Below are positions 24,636 through 35,600 of a stretch of 64,000 nt of DNA, piece after piece. Source of the stretch: Carallia brachiata (Eukaryota; Streptophyta; Magnoliopsida; Malpighiales; Rhizophoraceae); assembly GCA_021464245.1 (NCBI GenBank), contig JADCRB010000073.1, forward strand, positions 1,482,486-1,546,485, in the 5' to 3' direction. A program made the position numbers and the translations under genes. The notes beneath the pieces were generated by a model that was given only the letters and a program-made list of their open reading frames with translations, was not told the origin of the DNA and ran no database searches. Each line of letters starts with the position of its first letter. Within the stretch, counting starts at the first letter, position 1.

Positions 24636-24802
24636 GAAAGTAAAATATAATTAATTTGTTCGCACATAACAGGAGAGGTAATTTAGCCAAAAGGGTAACT
24701 TAAAAAATTAATAAGGAAATTAGGTCCAATAGGCGGTATGTATATGTGTGCAATATAATTGTGAAAAAAAATGAAAAATGTACACACTTATGCGATGGTG
24801 TG
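24636..24802 (+). repeat. Dispersed 168-bp repeat, copy 2
   Basis: Direct-orientation partner of 1747-1914, highly similar along its whole length (shared blocks GGAGAGGTAATTTAGCCAAA and TAGGTCCAATAGGCGGTATG). Flanking sequence differs on both sides. Confidence 0.85.
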
Positions 24803-24963
24803 GGGGTGCATGAGTAGAACAGGAATTATCTTTTTGAGTATGTATGTGATGAATTAAATGTTTATTTATCTATATCTATATAGATTCAAGGGTTCGGCCC
24901 GGAACCTGACGCTTACACCACAGATCCAATTTGTTCATTGTACTGTTAATTGCGTGGGGGTGC

Positions 24964-24978
24964 GGGGGCAAAGCCCCC
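24964..24978. repeat. GC hairpin
   Basis: Perfect 6-bp stem GGGGGC/GCCCCC with an AAA loop, inside a GC-rich block preceding the GGACCGG array. Could be a structural feature of a transposon leader. Confidence 0.8.
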
Positions 24979-25079
24979 TTGAGTACGGAGAGTTTTGGAT
25001 AAAAAGGGCATGTTATCTTTTACTTGAAGGGTGCATAATTTGACTTCATGGTGTCCAGGCTTGTTGAACCGTGCGGAGA

Positions 25080-25380
25080 GGACCGACCTGGTCTGGTCAT
25101 GGACCGGATAAGGTCCGGTTGTATGCTGTAACTTGTGAAGGGGACCGTTCTGGTCCGGTCATGGACCGGACTAGGTCCGGTTCCTTGCTGGAAAATACTT
25201 GAGGGACCGTCCTGGTCCGGTCATGGACCGGACTAGGTCCGGTCCCATGCTGAAACATTAGCACGGGACCAACCTGGTCGGTCCTGGACCGGACCTGCTC
25301 CGGTCCCTTTCTGTCCGTCAAGTCGAACTGGACCGGACCTGGTCCGGACCCGGACTAGGTCCGGTCACATTCTGTCCTTA
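25080..25380. repeat. GGACCGG tandem array, five units of about 62-64 bp
   Basis: Units begin at about 25080, 25142, 25204, 25266 and 25330. Each contains TGGTCCGGTCATGGACCGG followed by ACTAGGTCCGGT or a variant, so each unit holds several nested palindromes (GGACC/GGTCC, CCGG). The array precedes a transposon-type gene at 26233. It may be an element's internal tandem repeat or leader. Confidence 0.9.
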
Positions 25381-26232
25381 AACAAAAAAAAAAACAAAAA
25401 AGTTTTAAACCCGAAGAGGTTATGAGCAAGTGCTCCCACGTCCTCTTTATTCTTCTTCTTCTTCTTCTTTACTTCTTTAACTCCTTCCATACCCAAAACC
25501 TCCATCCATTCATCTCCCTCTAATCAAAGTCACGCTTTCTTTCACCAATCTCTTCTCCTATTCTCCCATATACAAAGCCCAAGCATCCATTATCCCTCAA
25601 GTTGCTCTCTTTCTTCTTTCCTCCACCCATATGTATCTTAAGGCCCTTTAGTTTTATTTTCCCTAAGCTTTTGGTTTTTCTTCTTCTTGGAGGGAGTTCT
25701 ACCTTGGGTATAAGGTTTGTAAGTGCTTCCCACATCCTTGAGTAAAGGAACCTAGGATAATGTTCTTTTTGTGTGCTTCTTTTTCAATTTATAACATGAA
25801 TGTTGGTCCTAATCCATGGGTATTTGAAATTGATGTTTGGGTGTTGTTTCTTTGGCTACAATTCATGATGGGTGTTGGTAATTCATGATAATTTATGCTT
25901 AATTGATGCTCAATTTTGTAATTGATGATTGGGTTCTGATTACTTGGTTGAAATCTTTGAGATTGAGAATTGTAATGGGTATATTGGGTTAATTATACTC
26001 TCATTGTTGGGTGTTCATGTGTTATGAACCCCTCTTCCTTTGACTACATCCCTGCGGTAATTATGCATAAAATGGTTGGTCGTTGACTTATGTGTTTGCT
26101 TCTGGAATTCTTGTTGGGTAAATTCACACTTATTAGGAGTTATAAGGTTTGGATGTTATTGACATCCTGAAATTTAAATGTAGTGCTTATCACAAGAATT
26201 TCTTTCTTGTAGGATTGGATACCATAGTCGCT
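25381..26232. other. Leader region before the transposon-type gene
   Basis: Pyrimidine-rich with a TTC run (25448-25470), then T/G-rich. An acceptor (CTTTCTTGTAG) ends at 26213, 20 nt before the ATG at 26233, suggesting a 5' intron. No gene recognised. Confidence 0.45.
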
Positions 26233-27412
26233 ATGTCAACAAGGGTCGTGTCGAGAAATCTAAGGGTGGAAGATCTCGAGGAGCAACCCAAGCTACAGAC
26301 ACATATGACACTTCTCGATTTAGCTCAAAAGCTAATTTTAAGTGGTATTTTCTCGTGCTCAATGTAAACTTATTGTAGAGCGTACTATTGCTGCCAATGT
26401 GGATGAACTTTGTCATCTTCGGGAAGAGTTTGTGAAGCTTGGGTGGGAGTCTATATTGGATCTTCAAGGAGATTATTACCCCACTTTGGTTCGTGAGTTC
26501 TTTGCAAATATTGAGGACAAAACAAGTGTTGACTTCCATAGGATTGACTCCTATGTAAAAGGGGTTCAGATTACCATTGATGAAGACTATCTAGCTGCCC
26601 TTCTTCACCTCCGGAATGAAGGCCCCATGTTTTCGTCCACGAATAAAGCCATTATTTCTGATCCATATTATGATCCAAATAAGGGCGAAAAGCAGTTAGG
26701 GTTTGCTCGATATGTTGCTGAAGGGAAAAAGCGCAGGGTGAAAATGTTAACCAACAAGCGTGACTTGCGTGAGCGGCTCCTGATTTACTTGTTTAGTTTC
26801 AATGTCATCCCTCGTGGTGGTGGCTACAATGAGCCCCGTATAACCGACATATACTTCATGTACAAGATGTTGAAAGGGATGGATGGCATCCCAGGCATTC
26901 CTCTTGCTTCCATTATTATACATTCTATGAGGGAGGCTGCCAAATCGAATAAAGAGCACAGAAATCTGTGTTTTCCTTTAGTCTTGACAAAGATCTTTCG
27001 AGATTTTCAGGTGGACCTCACTGGTGAGATTAGTGCTAAAACGAGTAGTTCCCAAATCGTCTCTTATTCCACGGTAGCTCATTTGGGATTTGTGTGCGTT
27101 AATGGTGTGTGGGAATGGCATGATCCTAAAGCAAAGAATACTACGGTCCAAGCATCAAATGATGACTGGGAAGATGACGTGGAGCTCGAAGATGGTGAAG
27201 CAGGTCCAAGTACTTATCATCCATTGGAACGTGAGTCTAGATCTCGATCCTCTACAGTGGGACGAATGCTGTCTGAAGTTAGTCAGCGCTTCGACACTCT
27301 TGAGAGCAAGGTGGAGGAACATGGACAGTTATTACACCAGATTCTGGCGACACAGGAGCACCAATTTCGTCAACTTATGGATGCTCTCGCTTCTCGCCCA
27401 CCTCCTCCTTGA
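26233..27412 (+). CDS. 'Putative plant transposon protein' gene, frameshifted near its 5' end
   Basis: ATG at 26233 opens a frame (MSTRVVSRNLRVEDL) that stops at 26367. The main frame is open from 26342 to 27412, about 350 residues. The two overlap by about 25 nt in different frames, so an indel or an unrecognised intron separates them. The main frame has REEFVKLGWESILDLQGDYY, VREFFANIE, SYVKGVQITIDEDYLAALLH and LINE-independent motifs RDLRERLLIYLFSFNVIPRG and GIPLASIIIHSM. I recognise this as the plant family annotated as a putative plant transposon protein domain. An acidic linker (DDWEDDVELEDGEAG) is followed by a coiled coil (about residues 305-345) and a proline end. Its biochemical role is not established. 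No transposase, reverse transcriptase or integrase is seen nearby. It is probably part of a non-autonomous or decayed element that includes the repeats at 25080-25380. Confidence 0.65.
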
Positions 27413-28202
27413 TGACTGGGAATGGCAATTAGATTCGTATATGTTTTTACTTTCTGTTTTCTTCTCTTCATCTTTAATTTCGTTGTTTCCTGTTGTGTGT
27501 TCCTAGGTTGTTTGTTCGATGCGGCATTGTAACCAGATGGGGCAAGGGTGCCAAGTTAGGGCTTTCCAGCTTTATTTGTTAAAATCTCAAAATGTTGGTT
27601 GTAGATTGTCAGAGTTGCAACCAATGTGGAATCTATTGGTAAACAATCTTGTTCCATGTGTCAAATTGCTTGTTGTAGTAATTAATTTTCGATCAAATTT
27701 AGCTATGTGGCCATCTTTTTAAAGTACAAGTTGATTTCTTAGATTCCTAAACTTTGGTATTTGGAAGCCGTATTCATGCTTCCCCATACTCTTTTTCAGC
27801 ATTCACAACATTGTCATTTACTTTGCTGGCTTGCTTCCACAAACAAAGCAGCTACCTCAACAAGTTCAATGGTTTTCCGGAGCCAATACAAAAGTGTCCC
27901 AGACAGGCATAAGCTACATCAAATGCAATGTTTGCTGAACAATGACGTTTTTTCGGATGCGTATTTGTTTATGAACAATTCGGCCAATACCGTTACAGCA
28001 AACTATTGATACTCAAACAATAAATGATAAAAGTTGTGCCAACATCTGTCAGCAATTTAACAATCAAACACCTTTACACCTTGTCTGCTAAAATTGTTGG
28101 ACACCAGATGGTTGGATGCGCGACCCAAAAGGCATGTTTTTAGCCAGCAAGCATTCCTTTTATGATCTTCAGATTAGATGCATGCACATAAGAGTGTGGA
28201 TG
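27413..28202. other. Intergenic between convergent genes
   Basis: Contains the 3' flanks of the plus-strand transposon-type gene and of the minus-strand FAR1-related gene. Short frames here (27519-28009) show no domain. Confidence 0.5.
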
Positions 28203-30794
28203 CTACCCAAATGGCAGTTCTGGTTTATTACTTGATGAGCATTTTAGTTCCAAATCCGCGTAATGGCGCTGCTTGATGTTAAGGGAAGTTGGGGCTGAAC
28301 TACTCCCCTGCCAACCTCCAAGCATGGGGCTGAACTGTGTGGCACCATACTGCAAGAGACGACCTTCGGTTGCCTGTTTGAAGGTACCCACACAGTGGTA
28401 TCATTCCATGTCCCACCAACACTTTCCAAATGAAATTACATGGTTGCCTCACTTAATGAGGTATAGGAAAAAAGGTCATATACGACAAATGTTTATTACA
28501 AAATTACATACCTCGTGAAGCAGAGTTGTTGCATTCATTCCAGATAGACCGATCGATCCTATATTGGTCACCGGCAATGCACTCTCACCATTTCCACCAC
28601 TTTGCTCAAGTGAATGGATGGGATTACTTCCACTGGCACGTCCCTTTCTGGTACTTTGTCGACGTGTATTTGCTTTGTACTTTTTTTGAACGACCCTTCG
28701 TGATTTTGGTCGGCCTCGCCTTCTCACTGATTTTGGATCCTTCACCGCAAACTCAACTTCAAGTATTGTTCTTTCGCCTCCATCGTTACTTCCTACCGCA
28801 CCCATCTCCTCATGTGAAGATTCAAACGTGGCGTCCCGAGCCTGGTGCAAGTGTAGCAGTATGTCAGACAAACGCTTTTCCATATATCTAAAATTAGCCT
28901 CCTTTTCCACTGCAATGTCAATCGCTTTATAGAATATCCGCTCAAGCGATTTGGTCCGAGATACTTCAATTGACGGATCAATTTTTCGTACCTTCATAAC
29001 CATGTGTGGCCTCACGACATCCTTCCGCCATCGAGACAAAATGAATTTCTCAGGTATTACATCAACATCATTGGCAATGAAAACCTTGAACACATGCGAA
29101 CATAGAAAACCCCTAAACTCAAAAAGCCTGCAACTACAACTGGCTTCGTCATTTGCACGTTCATATGTCACACTAAAGTTAATTCGTTTTCTCTTACAGC
29201 CTCCAACAATGACAAGTTCACTTACTTTGTATACAACTTCTCCATCTCTCCCGGTTGTGACAACACCTAATTCACAATACATTGCATCAACAAGTTCTTT
29301 CTGCACCAACTTAAAAATCGATGATGTGTATACTTTTGCAAGTTGATCCTCAATTGGCCATCTTGTAACACAAGGAATTTGACATTGCTTCGTTTGGAAG
29401 TCTAGTTGAAGCTCTTTTTCAATTTTTTCGGCCACTGCTAAAGCATACTGCTCCACAAACTTCTGCAGCGATGTCCTCGAATTCAAATATCCTTCGAAAA
29501 AAGCATTCATACTTTCACTTCTTTGAGTGGTTGACATTCCTGCCCAAAATGACCCTTTCACATATACTGGTACCCACCGTGTCCTGGTTTCAAATAATTG
29601 ACAAATCCACTCATTACTATCTAGATCAAAAGTAGCAACCATTTTCGCCCAGTTCTCTTCAAATTCCCTTTCACTCATTGACTCATATATCACATCCATA
29701 AAAGCATCCCTCAAATCACCGTATTCTTTTCTCTTCCCAAACTTTTTTGGAAATTTGCAAACAATATGCCACAGGCACAACCGATGTCTACTATTTGGGA
29801 AAACAACAGAAATGGCATTCCCAATTGCCGCACATTGATCAGTTATAATAGCATCTGGATGCTTACCTCCCATGCATCGCAACCAAGTCTCGAACAACCA
29901 TATGAATGTCTTGCATTTTTCGTTGTTTAATAGTGCACAACCGAGCAATATTGACTGTCCATGGTGGTTCACGCCAACAAAAATTGCACATGGCATGTCA
30001 TACTTATTTACAATGTATGTCGTGTCAAAAGTTACAACATCATTGAAGTCTTTATAGGCTGCTCTACACCTGCCGTCTGCCCAAAATATATGCTTCAACC
30101 TCCCCTCTTTGTCGTGCTTCATAAAATAAAAGAAATCTTCACTTTCTTTTTGTATTGTTGCAAACATGCCCATCACAGCTTGAGCATCACCGCCAACTAA
30201 ATTAATTTTTCGGAACTTTGTTACATGGTTTCTGATATCACCACTCAAGCATGGCATGTGCTCATGGCCGCCGTGGAGGAAAACCACTGATTTCACATTG
30301 TTGGTAGGACGGATACCAGATATGTCATTTGCTTCTACCATTCTCCTTATATGTGGTTCAATAATCCGATGTTGGCGTATAAATCTTGCCTCCTCTGCTT
30401 TAAGTTCATGATTGTGCCCTAGTTCTACTTTTGTTATTACCCATATCCCTTCTTTCTTTGCACAACAGACCCGTGCATTGCAACCGCACCTTCGAGTCGC
30501 CCTCTTAGCTAATATGTTACACCCCTTACTATAGTACTTGCCCCCTTTGGTGCATGTTATCGTTTGCCATCTCTCAATTCCACTCACTTCATCCTTTCTC
30601 CTACCCCTTTTCGCTATGCCAAAACCTGTTGCTTTTGCATACTTCTTATAGAATTCAAACAATTCATCCAAGCTGTCAAATTGCATCCCACTCACAGGTT
30701 CCTCCGCTTCTGAAAGGTTTGCAACAACAACAGGACTGTCAACCCCTACCATGCTTCCACCATAAACTTCAACATTGTTCGATGTTCCTTCCAT
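28203..30794 (-). CDS. FAR1-related sequence (FRS) protein, MULE-derived transcription factor
   Basis: Exon 30794-28512 encodes 761 residues. The donor GAG|GTATGT and the acceptor TCTCTTGCAG join it in phase 0 to 28349-28203 (48 residues and stop), giving about 809. An acceptor (GGCTTGCAG) 15 nt before the ATG suggests a 5' UTR intron. Domains in order: FAR1 DNA-binding WRKY-GCM1 zinc finger, about 45-132 (FYKKYAKATGFGIAKRGRRK, CGCNARV, GHNHEL); MULE transposase domain, about 250-345, with D257 (TFDTTY) and D319 (ITDQCAA) and CLWH; candidate catalytic E427 (QRSES); SWIM zinc finger, 553-567 (CSC ... CSH). A basic stretch (RRRGRPKSRR) near 700 may be a nuclear signal. FAR1/FRS proteins are domesticated Mutator transposases that act as nuclear regulators, classically in phytochrome A signalling. 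All three acidic residues are kept, so a still mobile MULE transposase cannot be excluded, but no terminal inverted repeats were found. Confidence 0.88.
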
Positions 30795-32570
30795 TACTTC
30801 CTAGTAGATCTGCAAGCCATACTACACAGTTTTAAATGACCAAAGTTTAAGAAATAAACTATCATTAACACCAAGCCAAAGCTAGCTGCATAGATAAACT
30901 ACCCCACGACAATCTCTATCAACAAAAGGTCTCTAATCAAATACTTTACTATGTTCAGAGAACTTCACCCGAAATTCAGGGAGCTAGCAATTCAACACAC
31001 ATTTATGTACAACCCTTCTCTTCCCCAAATGCATGCTTTAGTTCCAAATGACTATCATAACTGTGAAGCTTCTGATTATCCTCCAACAGCACATAGCTAA
31101 TGGAGGACATTTGGAGGCTCTGTGGTCATGACTCGTTATTACAGATAATTAGTTACGAATGCAATTCCCTCAACGAAATTCCCCTTATTCGCTAAACATA
31201 AAGGGCATTAATAGGTACACCAACTTTTAAGATCCACACGTACACCAAAGAATTTTAACTTTTACTCCCTATTTTTTTGCCAAAAAACTGCAAAAGTAAA
31301 TTTAGATGTTTGTTATCCAAACATATCCCTGTTCATATTATATGCCATTCTTTAACAAAATATATTTTTCCTGCAGAAAAAATATTTTTTCCCTAATGCA
31401 TTGAAAAAAAATTTTATTATATTCATGTGTGGAAGGTGCGTGCAAAATATTTCCAACACAAAAAGAAAAATTTTTCCTCTGCATCATTAATTCATTTACA
31501 CTTCCTTCTCCACAATATGGCCCCCCATGCTCTCCTTCCTCTACCGTTGCTGGCACAATAGCTAGGTGGAATGTCATTTTTTTTTCCTCTATTTCAATGC
31601 ACAGCTAACGCCAGGTTTTGCTCAGTGGAAGACTAATACCAAACAAAACAAAATTCCCATTCCATAACTAATCACTGTAGCCACTTATCAACTTCATTCA
31701 CTAAAGTGCCTAAATTCTTCCATATCTTCTTTAACTACTGCTATTTGACAATCCCTTCATTCCCATTTTTCCTTATAAGACAACCAAAACACGAATCAAC
31801 CGTTCAATTTTTTCCAATTTCTACATGTATACAGGTATAGACATAAAAGTGCTCATAGATTTACAAAATTTTACTCTCCCAAATATTTAACCCTCACTTC
31901 TTTTCACCACCACAATTGCATGTGTGCTGAATACAACACTTTTACTATAATAATGCTTGACCCATGTACGCTTAACTACGCCAATCTCTCTTTTTTGCAC
32001 TTCCCTCTCCTCTCTGTTGATCACTTTACTCTGTATGACCTTTCCAACTTTTGCATTGCCAAATATTTTCGCATCCCTTCCATCTGTTCCACCATTCTAC
32101 AATACAACACTATACCATATATGCGCAATTAGCTAAAGCAATTGACTTTCGCCAAATCAAAGCCTTGCATAAAACCTTACCTTGAGTTCCAACTCTTCCA
32201 CCCAATGCCACCACCTATGCTACCACATATAAATAGGATCCTCTTCCCTCTATCTTCATTTTTAAGGATTCTTCCTTCAGCCACACACCTCCCCCACCGT
32301 CACCCCCCAATCACTTTGGTGCTCTTCAATTTTGCTGCTTTCGCGGCGCATTAACCTAGCTACATTTCTGTATTCCTTTTCGGAAAGTTGGTTTACATTA
32401 CGCCTCCGTTTCATCTGACGTGGCTTAGCTTTTTACACATTTCATCTTGCCTGCCACGTTGCTCTTACCATTTAATGCTTCCACGTCACCTGAGTTTTCT
32501 CCTCGGTTCAAGGCTTCAGTACATGTAACATTACCGTATTAAAATATGTGCAGATTTTTTTATATTTTAA
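30795..32570. other. Upstream region of the FAR1-related gene
   Basis: Promoter and 5' UTR of the minus-strand gene, then AT-rich spacer. Frames at 31338-31577, 31920-32132 and 32142-32354 show no domain. Confidence 0.45.
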
Positions 32571-32648
32571 TTAATATTTTAAATATAATAAAATTAATAA
32601 TTTTTAATTTTTTAAAAATTATTAATTTTATTATATTTAAAATATTAA
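32571..32648. repeat. Perfect 37-bp inverted repeat (hairpin)
   Basis: Arms 32571-32607 and 32612-32648 are exact reverse complements separated by TTTT. Arms are AT-only (left arm starts TTAATATTTTAAATATAA). A transcript or single strand would form a 37-bp hairpin. No flanking duplication was identified. Confidence 0.95.
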
Positions 32649-35600
32649 CCAAAATACTAACATTCAACCTAACAAAGACTCTTATTTTGTTGGTAATTAG
32701 AAACCAGTACTTTTAAATAAAAAAAAAAAGTCTTTTCCTTGCTCTTCCTTTCTCCAAAGATAGGGGTTGTCACGTGCTGCAACCCAGAGGGACAGATGTA
32801 AGAAAGTGTGAAAGAGACCAAAGCACACGAAGACTCAAAAAGGAGTACAGCGGACTACTGTGTTGTATGGTAAGACTGCAAAGAGCACTAGCAACTCCTA
32901 CCGGCTACATCGTCCGAGTGGCGAATGGACTCGATCCCACGATGCAAGTTATTTGCTTGAGTTCTAGTCTTGACAATTAGTAGGTTCAAATGTAGGCGAA
33001 TTATGCTGAGTTTGGAATGGTTCAACGACATTTATTGTGTTCTCAAAGTTTGTTCGCTCGATATTTTATTTGGCCTACCTAGCATGAGAATTCAACGCAA
33101 TAGTTTCTTACGAGTACGTGAAAAATCACTCGTGCTTATCCATTTTACTTAAAAAGAAAAGGAACTTGCAACTAACTAACAAGAACTAAGAAAGGGATAT
33201 AGTAAGCACAATTTTTAGCATGATTATTTGTGACCAGTGATTGCAGGTCATTTCTGTCTTAAAAAAAGTGACTATAAGTCGTTTTTAATATAAAAAGTCT
33301 CAAATTTTAATTCTAACGTTAATTAAGTAAATATATATATATATATAAACAGTGTGTGTCTGTCTGCTAGTTTTCGGATCAGGGCAAAATAAAGTTTCGA
33401 GCTTTGGTCCAAAAGCTCTCTTCATCGGCATTAGTCCAGTTTGCATATTTTTGTGGTGATAACTTTATTCCGGTGGATGGACTTGCCCAGTTGCCCGCTC
33501 TCCCGCCGCGTCCGCCTCTACGCTCCCACTCACGCGTGCACTTAATTTCAAAATTAATCTCATACCAAATGACAATTAGCAGTTCATTATCTTGCTAGGT
33601 GGAAAAGAGATGAAGGTAGCAGTATGTTTTGGGGCTTATGAATCTGGACTATCAAGTAGGGGCATTATCACGACCATTGGACTGTTGATTGTCAGTTTAT
33701 TAATTATGATCATGTATTGGATTATTATAAATGTAATTAGAGCTTGATTACTTGATGGAGTGACAAATAACAATTTGATACAAGGGACATGGGTTGATGT
33801 GACCAGTGTGGAACTTGAGTGGGTTTGCTTTTGCTTTTATTTAAAAAAAAACATATTAAGTGCAACGAGTTAAAAATGTATAATAAATATTATGCAATGT
33901 ACACATATAAATTTATTGGTGACTGTTTGTATATTTTTTAAGCTTTATTGCACATTTATTTTTTACTGGTGCACATCTTATTTTTATTCAGAATAGAAAA
34001 AAGAAAAAAAAAAAAAAAGTATGCAAGACACGCCTAAGCCTGGTGTCCATCCAAACCTATTATAAGATATATTTATTTCTTGTAAAATATTTTATAAAAA
34101 ATAAATACACTCTAAGTATCTTTTTCAATGCAATCAATAGTCACAATAATGATGTGCAATAAATTTTCTTACAACATGTAATAAATGTGAATCAATCAAA
34201 CTTTTTTTTTTATCATTTGAAGTGATGGTTTAAAGAAGTATTTTTATATCGTGAATTTTAAATTTAAATATTTATATTTATGCTTATCTCTGATTAACTC
34301 ATATTAAAGATTATTTTAAGTATAAATTGTGATATACGATTTTTGATTTATGTTCGCTCACCAAGAATTTAGTAACGGAATCACATTCAGTCTTATTGAT
34401 ACTCAAAAAATAGATCAATCCTTTTAAGGTTGTTAAACAATAGTTAAACAGATGAAAATTATCTTAGTTTCAATCTAATAATTTAATAACTGACATATTT
34501 AATAAAATTTTTTTTTAATACTAAAAGAAAATCAAACCTTCCTGCTACAACAAATGCTACAACAAATGAATGAAACTAAAATTACTTTATTATTCTCTGG
34601 TTAATATGTGCTCTGATAAGTATCTCACGTACAACCAGTCAAGAAGGGGAGTTACTTTTGTGGGGATATCAAAACTAACTGGAAAGAGAGAGAGAGAAGG
34701 GGGGAGGGGGAATCATGATAAGGTAGCTTGGTGATGCTCCCAGCTAACCAAGCATGATGGGCGGTTGGGGTGTCTCATTGATTGGTGTGCTCAAATGTCA
34801 ATCCTTGTCTTTTCTTTTCACAGCTTTTGCTACCTATGTGATGTAAGCAAGTCGTAGATGCTTGGTGCTCGTCCTCCTGTCCCCCTTCCTCGTAGAAGTC
34901 TTTTGTGGCTGCCACGCGCTTTGTGAAAATAACTCTTTTTTATGATTTGTAAATTTTAAAATTGATAAAAAAAAATTAAGCTACATAATTCCCCCACCAT
35001 ATTGTTCCATTGAGTGTATTTTTATAGGAATACTAAGTTCATCTTTTAGTCTAATTTACTTTACTCAAACGTTTGTTAAAATTTAACATATAATTTATTT
35101 TTAAAATTAGATTCTAACAATTTAAAATTTTAAATTAAACAATTGCTTTACATAAGAGATGCTTGTTTGTCTAATTTCGAGCATACCATATATAATTGGA
35201 GCGTGAACCCACGATATTAAGGATTCCGATGATTTCGAGTATGTAATCCGGCAATGCATAGCATTACTCTTCCATTTGATAGGCACATTATTTGGCAACC
35301 ACAGTATATAGCATTACTCTTCAATTTAATAGGTACGTTATTTGGCAACATATATAATCCGTGAGAGTACACACATATCAAGAAAAATAATGTAGATCAC
35401 GAAAATTTCTTATAAAAAATATAAATATAATAAAAAATATTATGTATTTTGTATAAATTATTTGCTTTCAAGAGTGCATGTTTATATAATTAAACACTAT
35501 AAGGTAATTATATCCCGGTACAAGGAAACGTGGAAAGATCTATATATATATTTACCATGTGTCGTCTTCCCTACTTGGAGTGCGAGAAGGAATGAATGCC

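Larger units (their letters stand above)
23808..25079. other. Intergenic with copy 2 of a dispersed repeat
   Basis: 3' flank of the B3 gene followed by AT-rich spacer. Holds the 168-bp repeat copy at 24636-24802 and a GC hairpin at 24964-24978. No gene seen. Confidence 0.5.

Noticed and set aside
24964..24978. Second Helitron 3' hairpin
   Set aside because: A GC hairpin is present but no CTRR terminus follows at the expected distance.
25097..25321. Minus-strand frame of 74 codons
   Set aside because: It is a translation of the GGACCGG tandem array.
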